Below, piece after piece: positions 25,235 through 33,813 of a stretch of 64,000 bases of DNA (positions within the stretch are counted from its first letter, which is position 1; every line of letters starts with the position of its first letter). The stretch covers positions 1 through 64,000 of the forward strand of contig JAMPXP010000023.1 in the NCBI GenBank assembly GCA_023701135.1. The letters are read 5' to 3'. This stretch comes from Desulfobacula sp. Lineage in GTDB: Bacteria > Desulfobacterota > Desulfobacteria > Desulfobacterales > Desulfobacteraceae. The position numbers were made by a program, and so were the translations under genes. The notes below the pieces were generated by a model that saw only the letters and a program-made list of their open reading frames with translations, was not told the DNA's origin and did not search any database.

Positions 25235-27808
25235 ATGGAAAAAATGCAGATTTACAAAGTATACCCTGCCATCCCGGAGGCCTTGTCCTTCCTGGATTAT
25301 CTTGCAAGAAACCTGTGGTGGTGCTGGAATCCCGAAGCCATCGAACTCTTCCATAGAATCAATTCCGTGCAATGGGAAAAAATCGGTAAAAATCCCGTGG
25401 CCTTTCTGTCCACCATTTCCCAGCGCCGTTTTGACGAACTTTCAAAGGATGAAAGCTTTCTGGGCCATCTGAACAGGGTAAAGGCCAAATTTGAGCGGAT
25501 GTTTTCCTATGTATCCCAGATCAAGGAATTAAATCTCGGGCCCAAGGAAACCATTGCCTATTTTTCCATGGAATTCGGGCTCCACGAGTCCCTGCCGTTT
25601 TTTGCAGGAGGACTGGGCGTTCTGGCCGGAGATCATCTGAAGGCGGCTTCCGGCCTCGGTATCCCCTTGACCGGGATCGGGCTTTTGTTCCATGAAGGCT
25701 ATTTCCGGCAGTTTCTGGATCATAATGGATGGCAGCAGGAAACCTATCCCATCAACGATGTTTTTGATCTTCCGGTTCAAAAGGTCAAAGACGGCGCCGG
25801 GTATGATATCATCATCGATATCCCCGGTCCCGCAGGCTTGATCCGGGCCTGTGTGTGGCAGCTCAGGGTGGGGAAAATCAAGCTGTTGCTGCTGGACACC
25901 AACCTGCCGGGAAATCCCAAGGCCATCCGGGATATCACCTCCCGGCTCTATGACAGCGACGGGGAAAGGAGAGCGGCCCAGGAGGTATTGCTGGGCATCG
26001 GCGGGGTCAAGGTATTAACGGCCATGGATCTTTTTCCCACCATCTGCCATATGAATGAGGGTCACTGTTCCTTTGCCGGCCTTGAGCGCATTTCCATCAT
26101 CATGGACAAATATCACCTGGATTTCCCCAGCGCCTTCCAGGTCTGTAAGCGAACCTCGGTCTTTACCACCCACACTCCCGTGGCCGCCGGCCATGACGAA
26201 TTTCCCAAGGAACTGGTCAGATCCTATATCAAGCCCTATGCCGAGAAATTCGCCATACCCGAGGAAGAGCTGCTGTCCTGGGGGGAACCCCACGGGTCAA
26301 AGGACACGGGAAAATTTTCCATGTTTATCTTCGGGGTCCGGTTCTCCGGTTTTATCAACGGGGTCAGCCGCCTCCACGGCCAGGTGGCCCGGACCATGTG
26401 GCAGTCCCTCTGGCCCCGCCGCCATGTTGAGGAAATCCCCATTTCCCATATCACCAACGGGGTTCATATCTGCTCCTATCTTTCCCGGCATAAGAATGCC
26501 TTGTTTGAGCGTTATATATCCTCGGACTGGACCAACCGGATCTCTGATCCGAATCTGATTTCAAGAATCGATAATATTGAGGATGCAGACCTCTGGCATG
26601 TTCATGAGCTGGACCGGTCCAACCTGATCCGAAAATGCCGGGAATTGCTGCTGGCCCAGTATGAACGCAGAAACGCCCCCCGGAACATTCTGGATGAAGC
26701 CGTGAGCGTTCTGGACCATCGTGTCTTGACCATCTGTTTTGCAAGGCGGTTTGCCACCTATAAGCGTGCCGCGCTCTTGCTGAAAGATCCCCAGCGCCTG
26801 ATCAATATCCTCTCGGACGATGATAAACCGGTGCAGATCGTGTTTGCAGGCAAAGCCCATCCCAATGACACGGAAGGAAAGGAAATCATCAAGCGGATCG
26901 TGGAATTTGCCCGGATTCAGGGGATCCGTCACCGGGTGGTTTTCCTTGAAAATTATGATATCAATATTGCCCGGTATATGGTCCAGGGGTGTGATGTCTG
27001 GCTCAATACCCCCCGGAGGCCCAACGAAGCCTGCGGCACCTCGGGCATGAAGGCTTCGGCCAACGGCGGACTGAACCTTTCCATCCTGGATGGCTGGTGG
27101 TGTGAGGGATACAGGGACACCAGGGGATGGAGTATCGGAAACGGGGATGATTATGATGATTTTCATTACCAGGATGAAGTGGAAAGCCAGGCCCTTTATA
27201 ATGTGCTTGAAAATGAGGTCATTCCCAAATTTTATGACCGCAGAAGAGGCAACCCGCCCGAGAAATGGATCAGGATGATGAAGGAGGCCATGAAAATGGC
27301 CATCATGGATTATTCCAGCGACCGCATGGTCCGGGAGTATTCCAGCCGGTATTATGTTCCGGCCTCCCGGAATTTTATCCAGTTGACGGCGGATTCGGCC
27401 TGGAAGGCCAAGGAACTGGCCCTGGTGCAATCCCGCCTCATCACCCTGTGGGGAGGCATCCGGCTGTCACCGCCCAAGCTGGCCACGGAGTCTGAATTCA
27501 CCGTGGGCGACACCTTCAGGATCACCATCCAGATTTTTCTGGGTGAACTGACCCCGGAGGAAGTGGAGGTCCAGGTCTACCACGGAAAGATCAGATCTTC
27601 CGACTATGTGGAGGGCAGCAGGGCCGAAACCATGTGGCTCCAGGAGACCGTTTCCGAAGGCACCCATATTTACGCATGCACCATCACCTGTTCCGACTCC
27701 GGCCGGTTCGGGTATACGGCAAGGGTCATTCCCAAGGGTGACGAGGCATTGAGCCATACGCCGGGCCTTATCACCTGGGCCCATGACGGGGACAATCTAA
27801 TGAAATAA
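25235..27808 (+). CDS. glgP: Glycogen/alpha-glucan phosphorylase (GT35, DUF3417 type)
   Basis: An 857-residue phosphorylase that cleaves terminal alpha-1,4 glucose as glucose-1-phosphate. The N-terminal ~120 residues (YLARNLWWCWNPEAIELFHR) are the DUF3417 extension typical of the short bacterial/archaeal maltodextrin phosphorylases. The catalytic core shows IAYFSMEFGLHESLPFFAGG, HTPVAAGHDEF, and the pyridoxal-phosphate Lys in EACGTSGMKASANG (about 600). Starts 16 bases after the debranching gene with AGGGAGA upstream; an ATG nine bases later is an alternative. It supplies the glucose-1-phosphate arm of glycogen breakdown. Confidence 0.93.
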   Translation: MEKMQIYKVYPAIPEALSFLDYLARNLWWCWNPEAIELFHRINSVQWEKIGKNPVAFLSTISQRRFDELSKDESFLGHLNRVKAKFERMFSYVSQIKELNLGPKETIAYFSMEFGLHESLPFFAGGLGVLAGDHLKAASGLGIPLTGIGLLFHEGYFRQFLDHNGWQQETYPINDVFDLPVQKVKDGAGYDIIIDIPGPAGLIRACVWQLRVGKIKLLLLDTNLPGNPKAIRDITSRLYDSDGERRAAQEVLLGIGGVKVLTAMDLFPTICHMNEGHCSFAGLERISIIMDKYHLDFPSAFQVCKRTSVFTTHTPVAAGHDEFPKELVRSYIKPYAEKFAIPEEELLSWGEPHGSKDTGKFSMFIFGVRFSGFINGVSRLHGQVARTMWQSLWPRRHVEEIPISHITNGVHICSYLSRHKNALFERYISSDWTNRISDPNLISRIDNIEDADLWHVHELDRSNLIRKCRELLLAQYERRNAPRNILDEAVSVLDHRVLTICFARRFATYKRAALLLKDPQRLINILSDDDKPVQIVFAGKAHPNDTEGKEIIKRIVEFARIQGIRHRVVFLENYDINIARYMVQGCDVWLNTPRRPNEACGTSGMKASANGGLNLSILDGWWCEGYRDTRGWSIGNGDDYDDFHYQDEVESQALYNVLENEVIPKFYDRRRGNPPEKWIRMMKEAMKMAIMDYSSDRMVREYSSRYYVPASRNFIQLTADSAWKAKELALVQSRLITLWGGIRLSPPKLATESEFTVGDTFRITIQIFLGELTPEEVEVQVYHGKIRSSDYVEGSRAETMWLQETVSEGTHIYACTITCSDSGRFGYTARVIPKGDEALSHTPGLITWAHDGDNLMK

Positions 27809-27855
27809 CAGCAGGGATTTGATCTGTAACATCCGTCAAATCCAGGAAAAAGCCA

Positions 27856-29355
27856 ATGGCAAAAAAACCGAGAATCCTTATTGTAACGCCTGAAGTCAGC
27901 TATCTTCCCGAAGACATGGGGGCCGAATCCCGGTATTCGGCCAAGGCCGGCGGGCTTGCCGACGTGTCGGCGGCCCTGATCAGCGCCTTGTTTGACCTGA
28001 GGTGTGATGTCCATGTGGCACTTCCGGATTATAGGTCCATATTTAACGGCTATTCCACCAAGACCCATAACCGGGAGCTGGAAAAAATACGGAAAAGCCT
28101 GGATGAGGAAAGGATCCATCTTGCGGCAGACCGGGCCTTTTATTATCTGGACAATGTATATTCCGGCTATTCCGACAAGGATTTAAAGGTTTCCCTGGCC
28201 TTCCAGCGGGAGGTCATCAACAATATCATTCCCAGGGTCAGGCCGGATATCATCCACTGCAATGACTGGATGACGGGCCTGATCCCGGCCATGTCCCGGC
28301 AGATGGAAATCCCCTGCCTTTTTACCATCCACAATATCCATACCATGACCTCCACCATGGCGGAAATCGAGGACCGGGGGATCGACGCCGCCTCCTTCTG
28401 GCGCTGGCTGTATTTCAAGACCCCTCCCCATCATTATGAGGAAAGCCGGGACTGGAACCGCGTGGATTTTCTGACCTCGGGGGTGTTTGCGGCCCATTAT
28501 GTCAATACCGTGAGCCCCACCTTTCTGACGGAGATCGTTGAAAACCGGCATCCCTTCATCGAGCCCTGCCTGAAAAACGAACTGTCCGCCAAATATTACG
28601 CCGGGTGCGCCACCGGCATCCTGAACGCCCCGGAACCGGAATTCAATCCCGCCGTGGACGATCTCATCCGCTATAATTACGGGCCCAAAAACCACAGGCT
28701 GCAGAAGGCCAAGAACAAGCGGTATCTCCAGAAGATCCTGGACCTGGAGGTGGATGAGCATGCGGTCCTCTTTTTCTGGCCCTCCCGGCTGGACCCCGTG
28801 CAGAAAGGCTGCCAGCTCCTGGCCCAGGTCATGTATGAGATCGTCTCAAAATACTGGGATGTGAAACTCCAGATTGTGTCCGTGGCCAGCGGGGAATTTC
28901 AGAAACATTTTCATGATATTGTCCGGTTTCACGGCCTCGGACGGCGGGTTGCCGTTTGCGGATTCAACGAGGCCCTGTCCCACCAGGGATTTGCCGCCGC
29001 CGATTTTCTGTTCATGCCGTCTTCCTTTGAACCCTGCGGGCTTCCCCAGATGATCGGCGGGATATACGGGACCTTGCCCATTGTATATGATACCGGCGGA
29101 TTGCACGATACCATCCGCCAGCTCGATCCTTTCAACAACACGGGGAACGGGTTTTTGTTCAATGTCCATGACGCCCAGGGATTTAAATGGGCCATTGACC
29201 GGGCCATGGATTTTCATTTCCTTTCCCCGGACATCAAGGAAGCCCAGATCCACCGGATCATGATCGACAGCGTTCTTGGATTCAACCACAGCCGATGCGC
29301 GGAAGACTATATCAATCTCTATGGAAAAATGCTCCAGAGGCCCTTCATTGTCTGA
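27856..29355 (+). CDS. glgA: Glycogen synthase (GT5 family)
   Basis: A 499-residue glycosyltransferase. KAGGLADVSAALISAL (about 30-45) binds the nucleotide sugar, HCNDWMTGLIPAM and the C-terminal FMPSSFEPCGLPQMIGG are GT5 motifs; the Glu in FEPCGL is the conserved catalytic Glu. It elongates alpha-1,4-glucan from ADP- or UDP-glucose. The text KAGGLADV follows an unusual 'YLPEDMGAESRYSAKAGG' with extra residues. Placed 47 bases after glgP and overlapping the branching-enzyme start by eight bases. No ADP-glucose pyrophosphorylase gene is in the window. Confidence 0.92.
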   Translation: MAKKPRILIVTPEVSYLPEDMGAESRYSAKAGGLADVSAALISALFDLRCDVHVALPDYRSIFNGYSTKTHNRELEKIRKSLDEERIHLAADRAFYYLDNVYSGYSDKDLKVSLAFQREVINNIIPRVRPDIIHCNDWMTGLIPAMSRQMEIPCLFTIHNIHTMTSTMAEIEDRGIDAASFWRWLYFKTPPHHYEESRDWNRVDFLTSGVFAAHYVNTVSPTFLTEIVENRHPFIEPCLKNELSAKYYAGCATGILNAPEPEFNPAVDDLIRYNYGPKNHRLQKAKNKRYLQKILDLEVDEHAVLFFWPSRLDPVQKGCQLLAQVMYEIVSKYWDVKLQIVSVASGEFQKHFHDIVRFHGLGRRVAVCGFNEALSHQGFAAADFLFMPSSFEPCGLPQMIGGIYGTLPIVYDTGGLHDTIRQLDPFNNTGNGFLFNVHDAQGFKWAIDRAMDFHFLSPDIKEAQIHRIMIDSVLGFNHSRCAEDYINLYGKMLQRPFIV

Positions 29356-31351
29356 TCCGGGGATCTTTGATGATCCCTATCTCCTGGCCCACGCCCCTGC
29401 CATTGCCAGCCGCCTGTCCCATACCAAAGCCTTGGAAGCAAGGCTGATTCAAGGGAAGGGCGGTTCCCTGCACGCCTTTGCCGATTACCACCAGTGTTTC
29501 GGCCTTTTCTTTGAGGCTGAAACCGGGGCCTGGGTGTTCAGGGAATGGGCTCCCCATGCCCTGGACATCTTTATGGTCTGCGACAAAACCGGGTGGCAAA
29601 AGAACCGGGATTTCCGGCTCGAACGAAAGGAGGGGGGCGTCTTTGAAAGGCGGTTTTCCAGGGATACCTTCAGCCATGGAGATCTTTACCGGCTCATGGT
29701 GGTCTGGCCCGGCGGGGAGGGAGACCGGATTCCCACGGCCGCCCAAAGGGTGGTCCAGGACCCCCATACCCTGATTTTCAATGCCCAGGTCTGGCAGCCG
29801 GCCCGCCCTTATCAGTGGAAAATCCAAGGGTTTATCCCGGCCAAGGCCCCGCTGCTGATCTATGAAACCCATGTGGGCATGGCCCTGGAACAGGGCCGGA
29901 TCGGCACCTACCCGGAGTTTGAACAGCATATCCTGCCCAAGATTGTGGATAGCGGGTATAACACCCTCCAGGTCATGGCCGTCCAGGAGCATCCCTATTA
30001 TGCGTCTTTCGGCTACCATGTGTCGAGTTTTTTCGCCCCGTCCTCCCGGTTCGGCACCCCCGATGAACTGAAAAGCCTGGTGGATGCGGCCCATGCCAAG
30101 GGCATCCGGGTATTGATGGACATCATCCATTCCCATGCCGTGAAAAACGAGGTGGAAGGCATTTCCCGGTTTGACGGAAGCGTTTATCAGTTTTTCCACG
30201 ACGGCCCCAGGGGCTATCACCGGCAATGGGATTCCCGGTGTTTTGATTACGGGAAACCCCAAGTGCTGCGCTTCCTTTTATCCAATATCCGGTACTGGAT
30301 CGAGGAATTCAAGATGGACGGGTTCCGTTTTGACGGCATTACCAGCATGCTCTTTGAAGATCACGGCCTGGGCAGGGCCTTTACCTGCTATGAAGATTAT
30401 TTCGGGGCCGATGTGGATGTGGATGCCCTGTCTTATCTGTCCCTGGCCAACCGGCTGGCCCATGAGATCAACCCCGAAACCGTCACCATTGCCGAAGATG
30501 TGAGCGGGTATCCGGGGCTGGCGGCCCCCCTTGCCCAGGGAGGGATAGGGTTTGATTACCGGTATGCCATGGGCATTGCCGATTTCTGGATCAAGCTTTT
30601 AAAGGACCACAGGGATGAGCACTGGCGCCTGGGGAGCCTCTGGCATGAACTGACCACCAAGAGAAAAGAGGAAAATACCATCAGCTACGCAGAATCCCAC
30701 GACCAGGCCCTGGTGGGGGATAAAACCCTGATGATGCATTTGATGGGGGAAAAGATTTACACCTCCATGGGAAAAGACATGGAAAGCCCCGAGGTGTTCA
30801 GGGGGGTGGCCCTGCATAAAATGATCCGTTTGATCACCATTTCCACGGCCCATTCCGGGTATCTGAATTTCATGGGCAATGAATTCGGGCATCCGGAATG
30901 GGTGGATTTTCCTTCGGAAAGAAACGGGTTTTCCTTTCACCATGCCCGGCGGCAATGGTCTTTGAAATATGACAAGACCCTTTATTATTCCGATTTGTTC
31001 GCCTTTGACCGGTATATGATCGATTTTGTCAAAACCGAGGCCCTGTTCACGTCCGGGCCAAGGCTGATCTTCATCCACGAAGAAGACAAGATCCTGGCCT
31101 TTGAAAGAAAGGGGCTGATCTTTGTCTTTAATTTCCACCCTGTCACCTCCTTTTTTGATTACCGGTTTGACGCCCCTGCCGGTGAATACAGGATGCTGTT
31201 CAATACCGATGAGCCCCGGTTCGGCGGGAAGGGACGGCTGAAAGACGGCCAGGCTCATTTTACCTTGTTTGATCCGTCTTTGTATGGCCAAAGAAATCTC
31301 TTAAGCCTGTATCTGCCCAACAGGACGGCCCTGGTGCTGAAAAAAGGATAA
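29348..31351 (+). CDS. glgB: 1,4-alpha-glucan branching enzyme (eukaryote-like GH13)
   Basis: About 667 residues. N-terminal carbohydrate-binding beta domain (FGLFFEAETGAWVFREWAPH), then the GH13 barrel: FGYHVSSFFAPSSRFG, VLMDIIHSHAVKN, MDGFRFDGITSMLFEDHG (nucleophile Asp), TIAEDVSGYPGLA (acid Glu) and YAESHDQALVGDKT (third Asp). The FRFDG-x-TSML text is that of animal and fungal branching enzymes (GH13_8), unlike the ALRVDAVASMLY of bacterial GlgB. Start: TTG 29348, ten bases after AGAGG and overlapping glgA by eight bases, like the E1/sirtuin junction; an ATG at 29321 inside glgA is the alternative. Last gene of the run from 18.9 kb. Confidence 0.88.
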   Translation: MSDPGIFDDPYLLAHAPAIASRLSHTKALEARLIQGKGGSLHAFADYHQCFGLFFEAETGAWVFREWAPHALDIFMVCDKTGWQKNRDFRLERKEGGVFERRFSRDTFSHGDLYRLMVVWPGGEGDRIPTAAQRVVQDPHTLIFNAQVWQPARPYQWKIQGFIPAKAPLLIYETHVGMALEQGRIGTYPEFEQHILPKIVDSGYNTLQVMAVQEHPYYASFGYHVSSFFAPSSRFGTPDELKSLVDAAHAKGIRVLMDIIHSHAVKNEVEGISRFDGSVYQFFHDGPRGYHRQWDSRCFDYGKPQVLRFLLSNIRYWIEEFKMDGFRFDGITSMLFEDHGLGRAFTCYEDYFGADVDVDALSYLSLANRLAHEINPETVTIAEDVSGYPGLAAPLAQGGIGFDYRYAMGIADFWIKLLKDHRDEHWRLGSLWHELTTKRKEENTISYAESHDQALVGDKTLMMHLMGEKIYTSMGKDMESPEVFRGVALHKMIRLITISTAHSGYLNFMGNEFGHPEWVDFPSERNGFSFHHARRQWSLKYDKTLYYSDLFAFDRYMIDFVKTEALFTSGPRLIFIHEEDKILAFERKGLIFVFNFHPVTSFFDYRFDAPAGEYRMLFNTDEPRFGGKGRLKDGQAHFTLFDPSLYGQRNLLSLYLPNRTALVLKKG

Positions 31352-31372
31352 TGACAGGCAATTATTTTTGTA

Positions 31373-31399
31373 TTGACAAGGGTGAAAACTATCTATAAG
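31373..31399 (+). promoter_or_regulatory. Sigma-70-type promoter of the attenuator-controlled aromatic gene
   Basis: Consensus -35 TTGACA (31373-31378), 15 bases, then TATAAG (31394-31399). The predicted start of transcription near 31406 falls just before the Phe-rich leader peptide. A 7-base inverted repeat, GGGTGAA/TTCACCC (31380-31386 and 31401-31407), spans the -10 region and could be an operator or the 5' hairpin. Confidence 0.6.
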
Positions 31400-31426
31400 C
31401 TTCACCCATTATTTTGGAGAAAGCAC

Positions 31427-31498
31427 ATGAATAAAACGGCATACGCAGGCATATTTAGTTTTGGACGCTTCTTTTTTAGGAGCGTTCATCCGGTGTGA
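31427..31498 (+). CDS. Phe-rich leader peptide of a transcription attenuator
   Basis: A 23-residue open frame, ATG at 31427, TGA at 31496-31498, with TGGAGA seven bases upstream. It begins MNKTAYAGIFSFGRFFFRSV; five of its 23 codons are Phe, including three in a row at 31469-31477. It lies between a consensus promoter and a perfect terminator hairpin, and the gene downstream makes the Phe precursor. This is the layout of pheL-type leaders: when charged tRNA-Phe is scarce the ribosome stalls on the Phe run and terminator formation is avoided. The sequence itself is unlike E. coli pheL; only codon content and position match. Confidence 0.8.
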   Translation: MNKTAYAGIFSFGRFFFRSVHPV

Positions 31499-31521
31499 CG
31501 CTTTATTGATGCGATAGAATA

Positions 31522-31565
31522 AAGCCCCGGGTGGACAGTCAAGCCACCCGGGGCTTCTTTTTTTT
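31522..31565 (+). terminator. Attenuator terminator hairpin
   Basis: A perfect 13-bp stem, AAGCCCCGGGTGG (31522-31534) pairing with CCACCCGGGGCTT (31544-31556), a 9-base loop, and eight T residues (31558-31565). It sits 24 bases after the leader stop codon and 68 bases before the DAHP synthase start. An alternative 8-bp helix, GCTTTATT (31500-31507) with AATAAAGC (31518-31525), would take the base of its left arm, as an antiterminator should. Confidence 0.85.
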
Positions 31566-31593
31566 GGCCCTGGGAAATCCCGGGGCCTTTTTT
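31566..31593 (+). terminator. Second hairpin with T-tract directly after the attenuator
   Basis: GGCCCTGGG/CCCGGGGCC (31566-31574 and 31579-31587, one G-T pair) with a four-base loop, followed by six T residues (31588-31593). It is a second terminator-like structure abutting the first. It may back up termination in the attenuated state. Confidence 0.55.
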
Positions 31594-31632
31594 ATTTTAG
31601 GGATTGATTATCGGTTAACAAGGAGAAGAAAA

Positions 31633-33501
31633 ATGATTCTGGTTCTGGACGACAAGATTACAAAGGAAGCCAAGGATAAGATCAACCGGGTCCTGTCCGA
31701 AGAAAAGTGCATCCACAGGGAAATCACGGATGCCGGAAGAACTGTTATCGGGGTCATCGGCAAAACCCGGACAAGCCTGGAAGCATTCAAGCAGATGGAG
31801 GGAGTGGCCGAGGCCCGCCTCATTAAGACAGCCCACAAACTGGTGAGCCGGGAATTCAAATCCGACAATACCCAGGTAAAAATCAACCAGGCCGTCATCG
31901 GTGCGGACAGGATTGTCCTGGTGGCGGGGCCCTGCGCCGTGGAAAGCCTGGACCAGGCCATGACCATTGCCAGGGAGGTTAAAAAATACGGGGCTGTCCT
32001 GTTCCGGGGCGGGGCCTATAAACCCAGATCCTCGCCATACTCCTTCCAGGGGCTTGAGGAGGAAGGCCTGAAAATCCTGGCCCAGGTCCGGGAGGAAACC
32101 GGTCTTGGCGTGGTCACGGAAATCACCTCCGTATCCCAGGCAGACCTCATGATGAAATATGTGGATGCCGTCCAGATCGGGGCCCGCAATATGCAGAATT
32201 TCGAACTTCTCAAATGCGTCGGCCGGATGGGTATGCCGGTGGTGCTGAAACGGGGTCTGGCCTCCACCATCCAGGAATGGCTCATGTCTGCCGAATATAT
32301 CATGGCCGAAGGGAATGATCATATCATCCTTTGCGAGCGGGGCATCCGGACCTTTGAACCCTATACCCGGAACACCCTGGATCTGTCCGCCATCCCGGTT
32401 TTAAGGCAGCTCACCCATTTGCCCATTATCATTGATCCCAGCCATGCCACCGGAATCCGGGAAAAGGTCAGCCCCATGGCCAGGGCCGCCGTGGCCGCCG
32501 GGGCCGACGCCCTCATGATTGAGGTCCACCATGACCCGGACAATGCCCTTTCAGACGGTCCCCAGAGCCTTTATCCCGAACAGTTCGGCCAACTGGCCCG
32601 GGACATTTATGTCATCGCCCCGGTGGTGGGCAAGCAACTGGATTTTGATTATCTGAAAAAATCCGAAGTGATCAATGGGTTTGGTGCAAAAGAGTCTAAA
32701 ACCGCCGCCTTTATCGGTGAATACGGCGCTTACAGCCATAAGGCCAGCCTGGGATATTTCGGCGACGAGATCACCCCGGTTCCCATGAAAACCTTCCGGG
32801 ATATTTTTAATGCGGTCCGGGGGGGAAGCTGCCAGTATGGGGTGGTTCCCTTGGAAAATTCCCTTTCAGGCTCCATCCATGAAAATTATGACCTGCTCCA
32901 GGAATATGACCTGAAGATCATCGGAGAGGTCACCATCCGGGTCAAGCATGCCCTCATTGCCCATGAAAATGTATCCAAGGGGGATATCCGAAAGATCCTT
33001 GGACCGCCGCCGGCCCTGTCCCAGTGCCGGAATTACCTGGATCAGTACCCCGACATTGAAACCGTTACGGCGACCTCCACCTCCAGTGCCGTCCGGCAGG
33101 TCAAGGAGTCCGGGGACCGGCAGGCCGCCGCCATCGGATCCACCATGGCGGCAGAGATTTTCGGCATGACCATCCTGGAAGAATCCATTGAGGACAATCC
33201 CAGGAACTATACCCGGTTTGCCGTTATCGCCAAGGAAAAAATCGGCCATAAAAAGGTGGGCAAGACCTCCATCATCTTTTCCACCGGGAACAAGCCGGGC
33301 GCTCTGTTTGAAGTCATGAAAGTGTTTTCAGAATACGAGATCAACCTGGTCAAGCTGGAATCCCGGCCCATGCTGGGAAAGCCTTGGGAGTACATGTTCT
33401 ATGCCGATCTTGAAGCTGACCTGGGGCATCCGGACCTTGCCCCGGTCATGGACAGGTTAAAGGAAAAGTCAGAGAACCTGAGAATCCTGGGCCGGTATTA
33501 A
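31633..33501 (+). CDS. Fused DAHP synthase / prephenate dehydratase
   Basis: A 622-residue fusion of the first shikimate enzyme with the phenylalanine-branch enzyme. Residues 1-70 form the ferredoxin-like N-terminal domain of type I-beta DAHP synthases; about 75-345 are the barrel with VLVAGPCAVES, FRGGAYKPRSSPYSFQG, DAVQIGARNMQNFELL and IIIDPSHATGIR. Residues about 355-540 are prephenate dehydratase (GEYGAYSHKASLGYF, VPLENSLSGSIHENYDLL, and TRFAVIA with the catalytic Thr-Arg-Phe). A C-terminal ACT domain (KPGALFEVMKVFSEYEINLVKLESRP) normally binds Phe for feedback inhibition. No chorismate mutase domain is present. Start at ATG 31633 with AAGGAGAAG upstream. Controlled by the Phe leader. Confidence 0.93.
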   Translation: MILVLDDKITKEAKDKINRVLSEEKCIHREITDAGRTVIGVIGKTRTSLEAFKQMEGVAEARLIKTAHKLVSREFKSDNTQVKINQAVIGADRIVLVAGPCAVESLDQAMTIAREVKKYGAVLFRGGAYKPRSSPYSFQGLEEEGLKILAQVREETGLGVVTEITSVSQADLMMKYVDAVQIGARNMQNFELLKCVGRMGMPVVLKRGLASTIQEWLMSAEYIMAEGNDHIILCERGIRTFEPYTRNTLDLSAIPVLRQLTHLPIIIDPSHATGIREKVSPMARAAVAAGADALMIEVHHDPDNALSDGPQSLYPEQFGQLARDIYVIAPVVGKQLDFDYLKKSEVINGFGAKESKTAAFIGEYGAYSHKASLGYFGDEITPVPMKTFRDIFNAVRGGSCQYGVVPLENSLSGSIHENYDLLQEYDLKIIGEVTIRVKHALIAHENVSKGDIRKILGPPPALSQCRNYLDQYPDIETVTATSTSSAVRQVKESGDRQAAAIGSTMAAEIFGMTILEESIEDNPRNYTRFAVIAKEKIGHKKVGKTSIIFSTGNKPGALFEVMKVFSEYEINLVKLESRPMLGKPWEYMFYADLEADLGHPDLAPVMDRLKEKSENLRILGRY

Positions 33502-33516
33502 ATCGAGCTTATACCA

Positions 33517-33552
33517 CAAGCCCTGACCCGGTGGTCTGCGGGTCAGGGCTTG
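33517..33552. repeat. 13-bp inverted repeat between convergent genes
   Basis: CAAGCCCTGACCC (33517-33529) and GGGTCAGGGCTTG (33540-33552) form a perfect 13-bp stem with a 10-base loop, 15 bases past the dehydratase stop and 4 bases before the DUF2442 stop. There is no T-tract on either strand, so it is a possible bidirectional terminator or mRNA 3'-end hairpin rather than a classic intrinsic terminator. Confidence 0.6.
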
Positions 33553-33556
33553 CCAA

Positions 33557-33808
33557 TCAATATTCGGCCGTCCCCTTGAGCCAGAGTTCCGATTCGGCCA
33601 AGTCCACATCATCGCTCCAGACCACTCCATAGCCGTGTTTATCGGAACGGACATTCTGGAAAAAAGCCTCGTTCTGTAGAACACGGAAAGCCTCTTCAGC
33701 CAGCAAGGGAGTGCAGTCGTATACCTTTACCGTTCCGTTTTCAAAAGTGACGCGGAGGCGCTTGCCTTGAGACGGTTCTACAGCTTTTACTTTTGGGTAT
33801 TCACTCAT
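33557..33808 (-). CDS. DUF2442 protein
   Basis: An 83-residue protein; start at ATG 33808 with GGAGTAG upstream. KVKAVEPSQGKRLRVTFENG, YDCTPLL and DVDLAESELWLKG are DUF2442 family text. These small proteins are usually encoded next to DUF4160 genes, as here (five bases after it), and the pair is often suspected to be a toxin-antitoxin-like unit, though the biochemical role is not established. The DNA here is clearly more A+T-rich than the surrounding metabolic genes, as expected for acquired genes. Confidence 0.85.
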   Translation of the reverse strand: MSEYPKVKAVEPSQGKRLRVTFENGTVKVYDCTPLLAEEAFRVLQNEAFFQNVRSDKHGYGVVWSDDVDLAESELWLKGTAEY

Positions 33809-33813
33809 GACAT

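Noticed and set aside
26561-27430. 289-codon minus-strand frame inside glgP
   Set aside because: Antisense to conserved phosphorylase motifs; no family resemblance.
29345-30262. 305-codon minus-strand frame inside the branching enzyme
   Set aside because: Antisense to the GH13 barrel motifs; low-complexity Gly/Pro-rich text.
33517-33552. Intrinsic terminator after the prephenate dehydratase
   Set aside because: Stem is perfect, but no T-tract on either strand; kept only as an inverted repeat.
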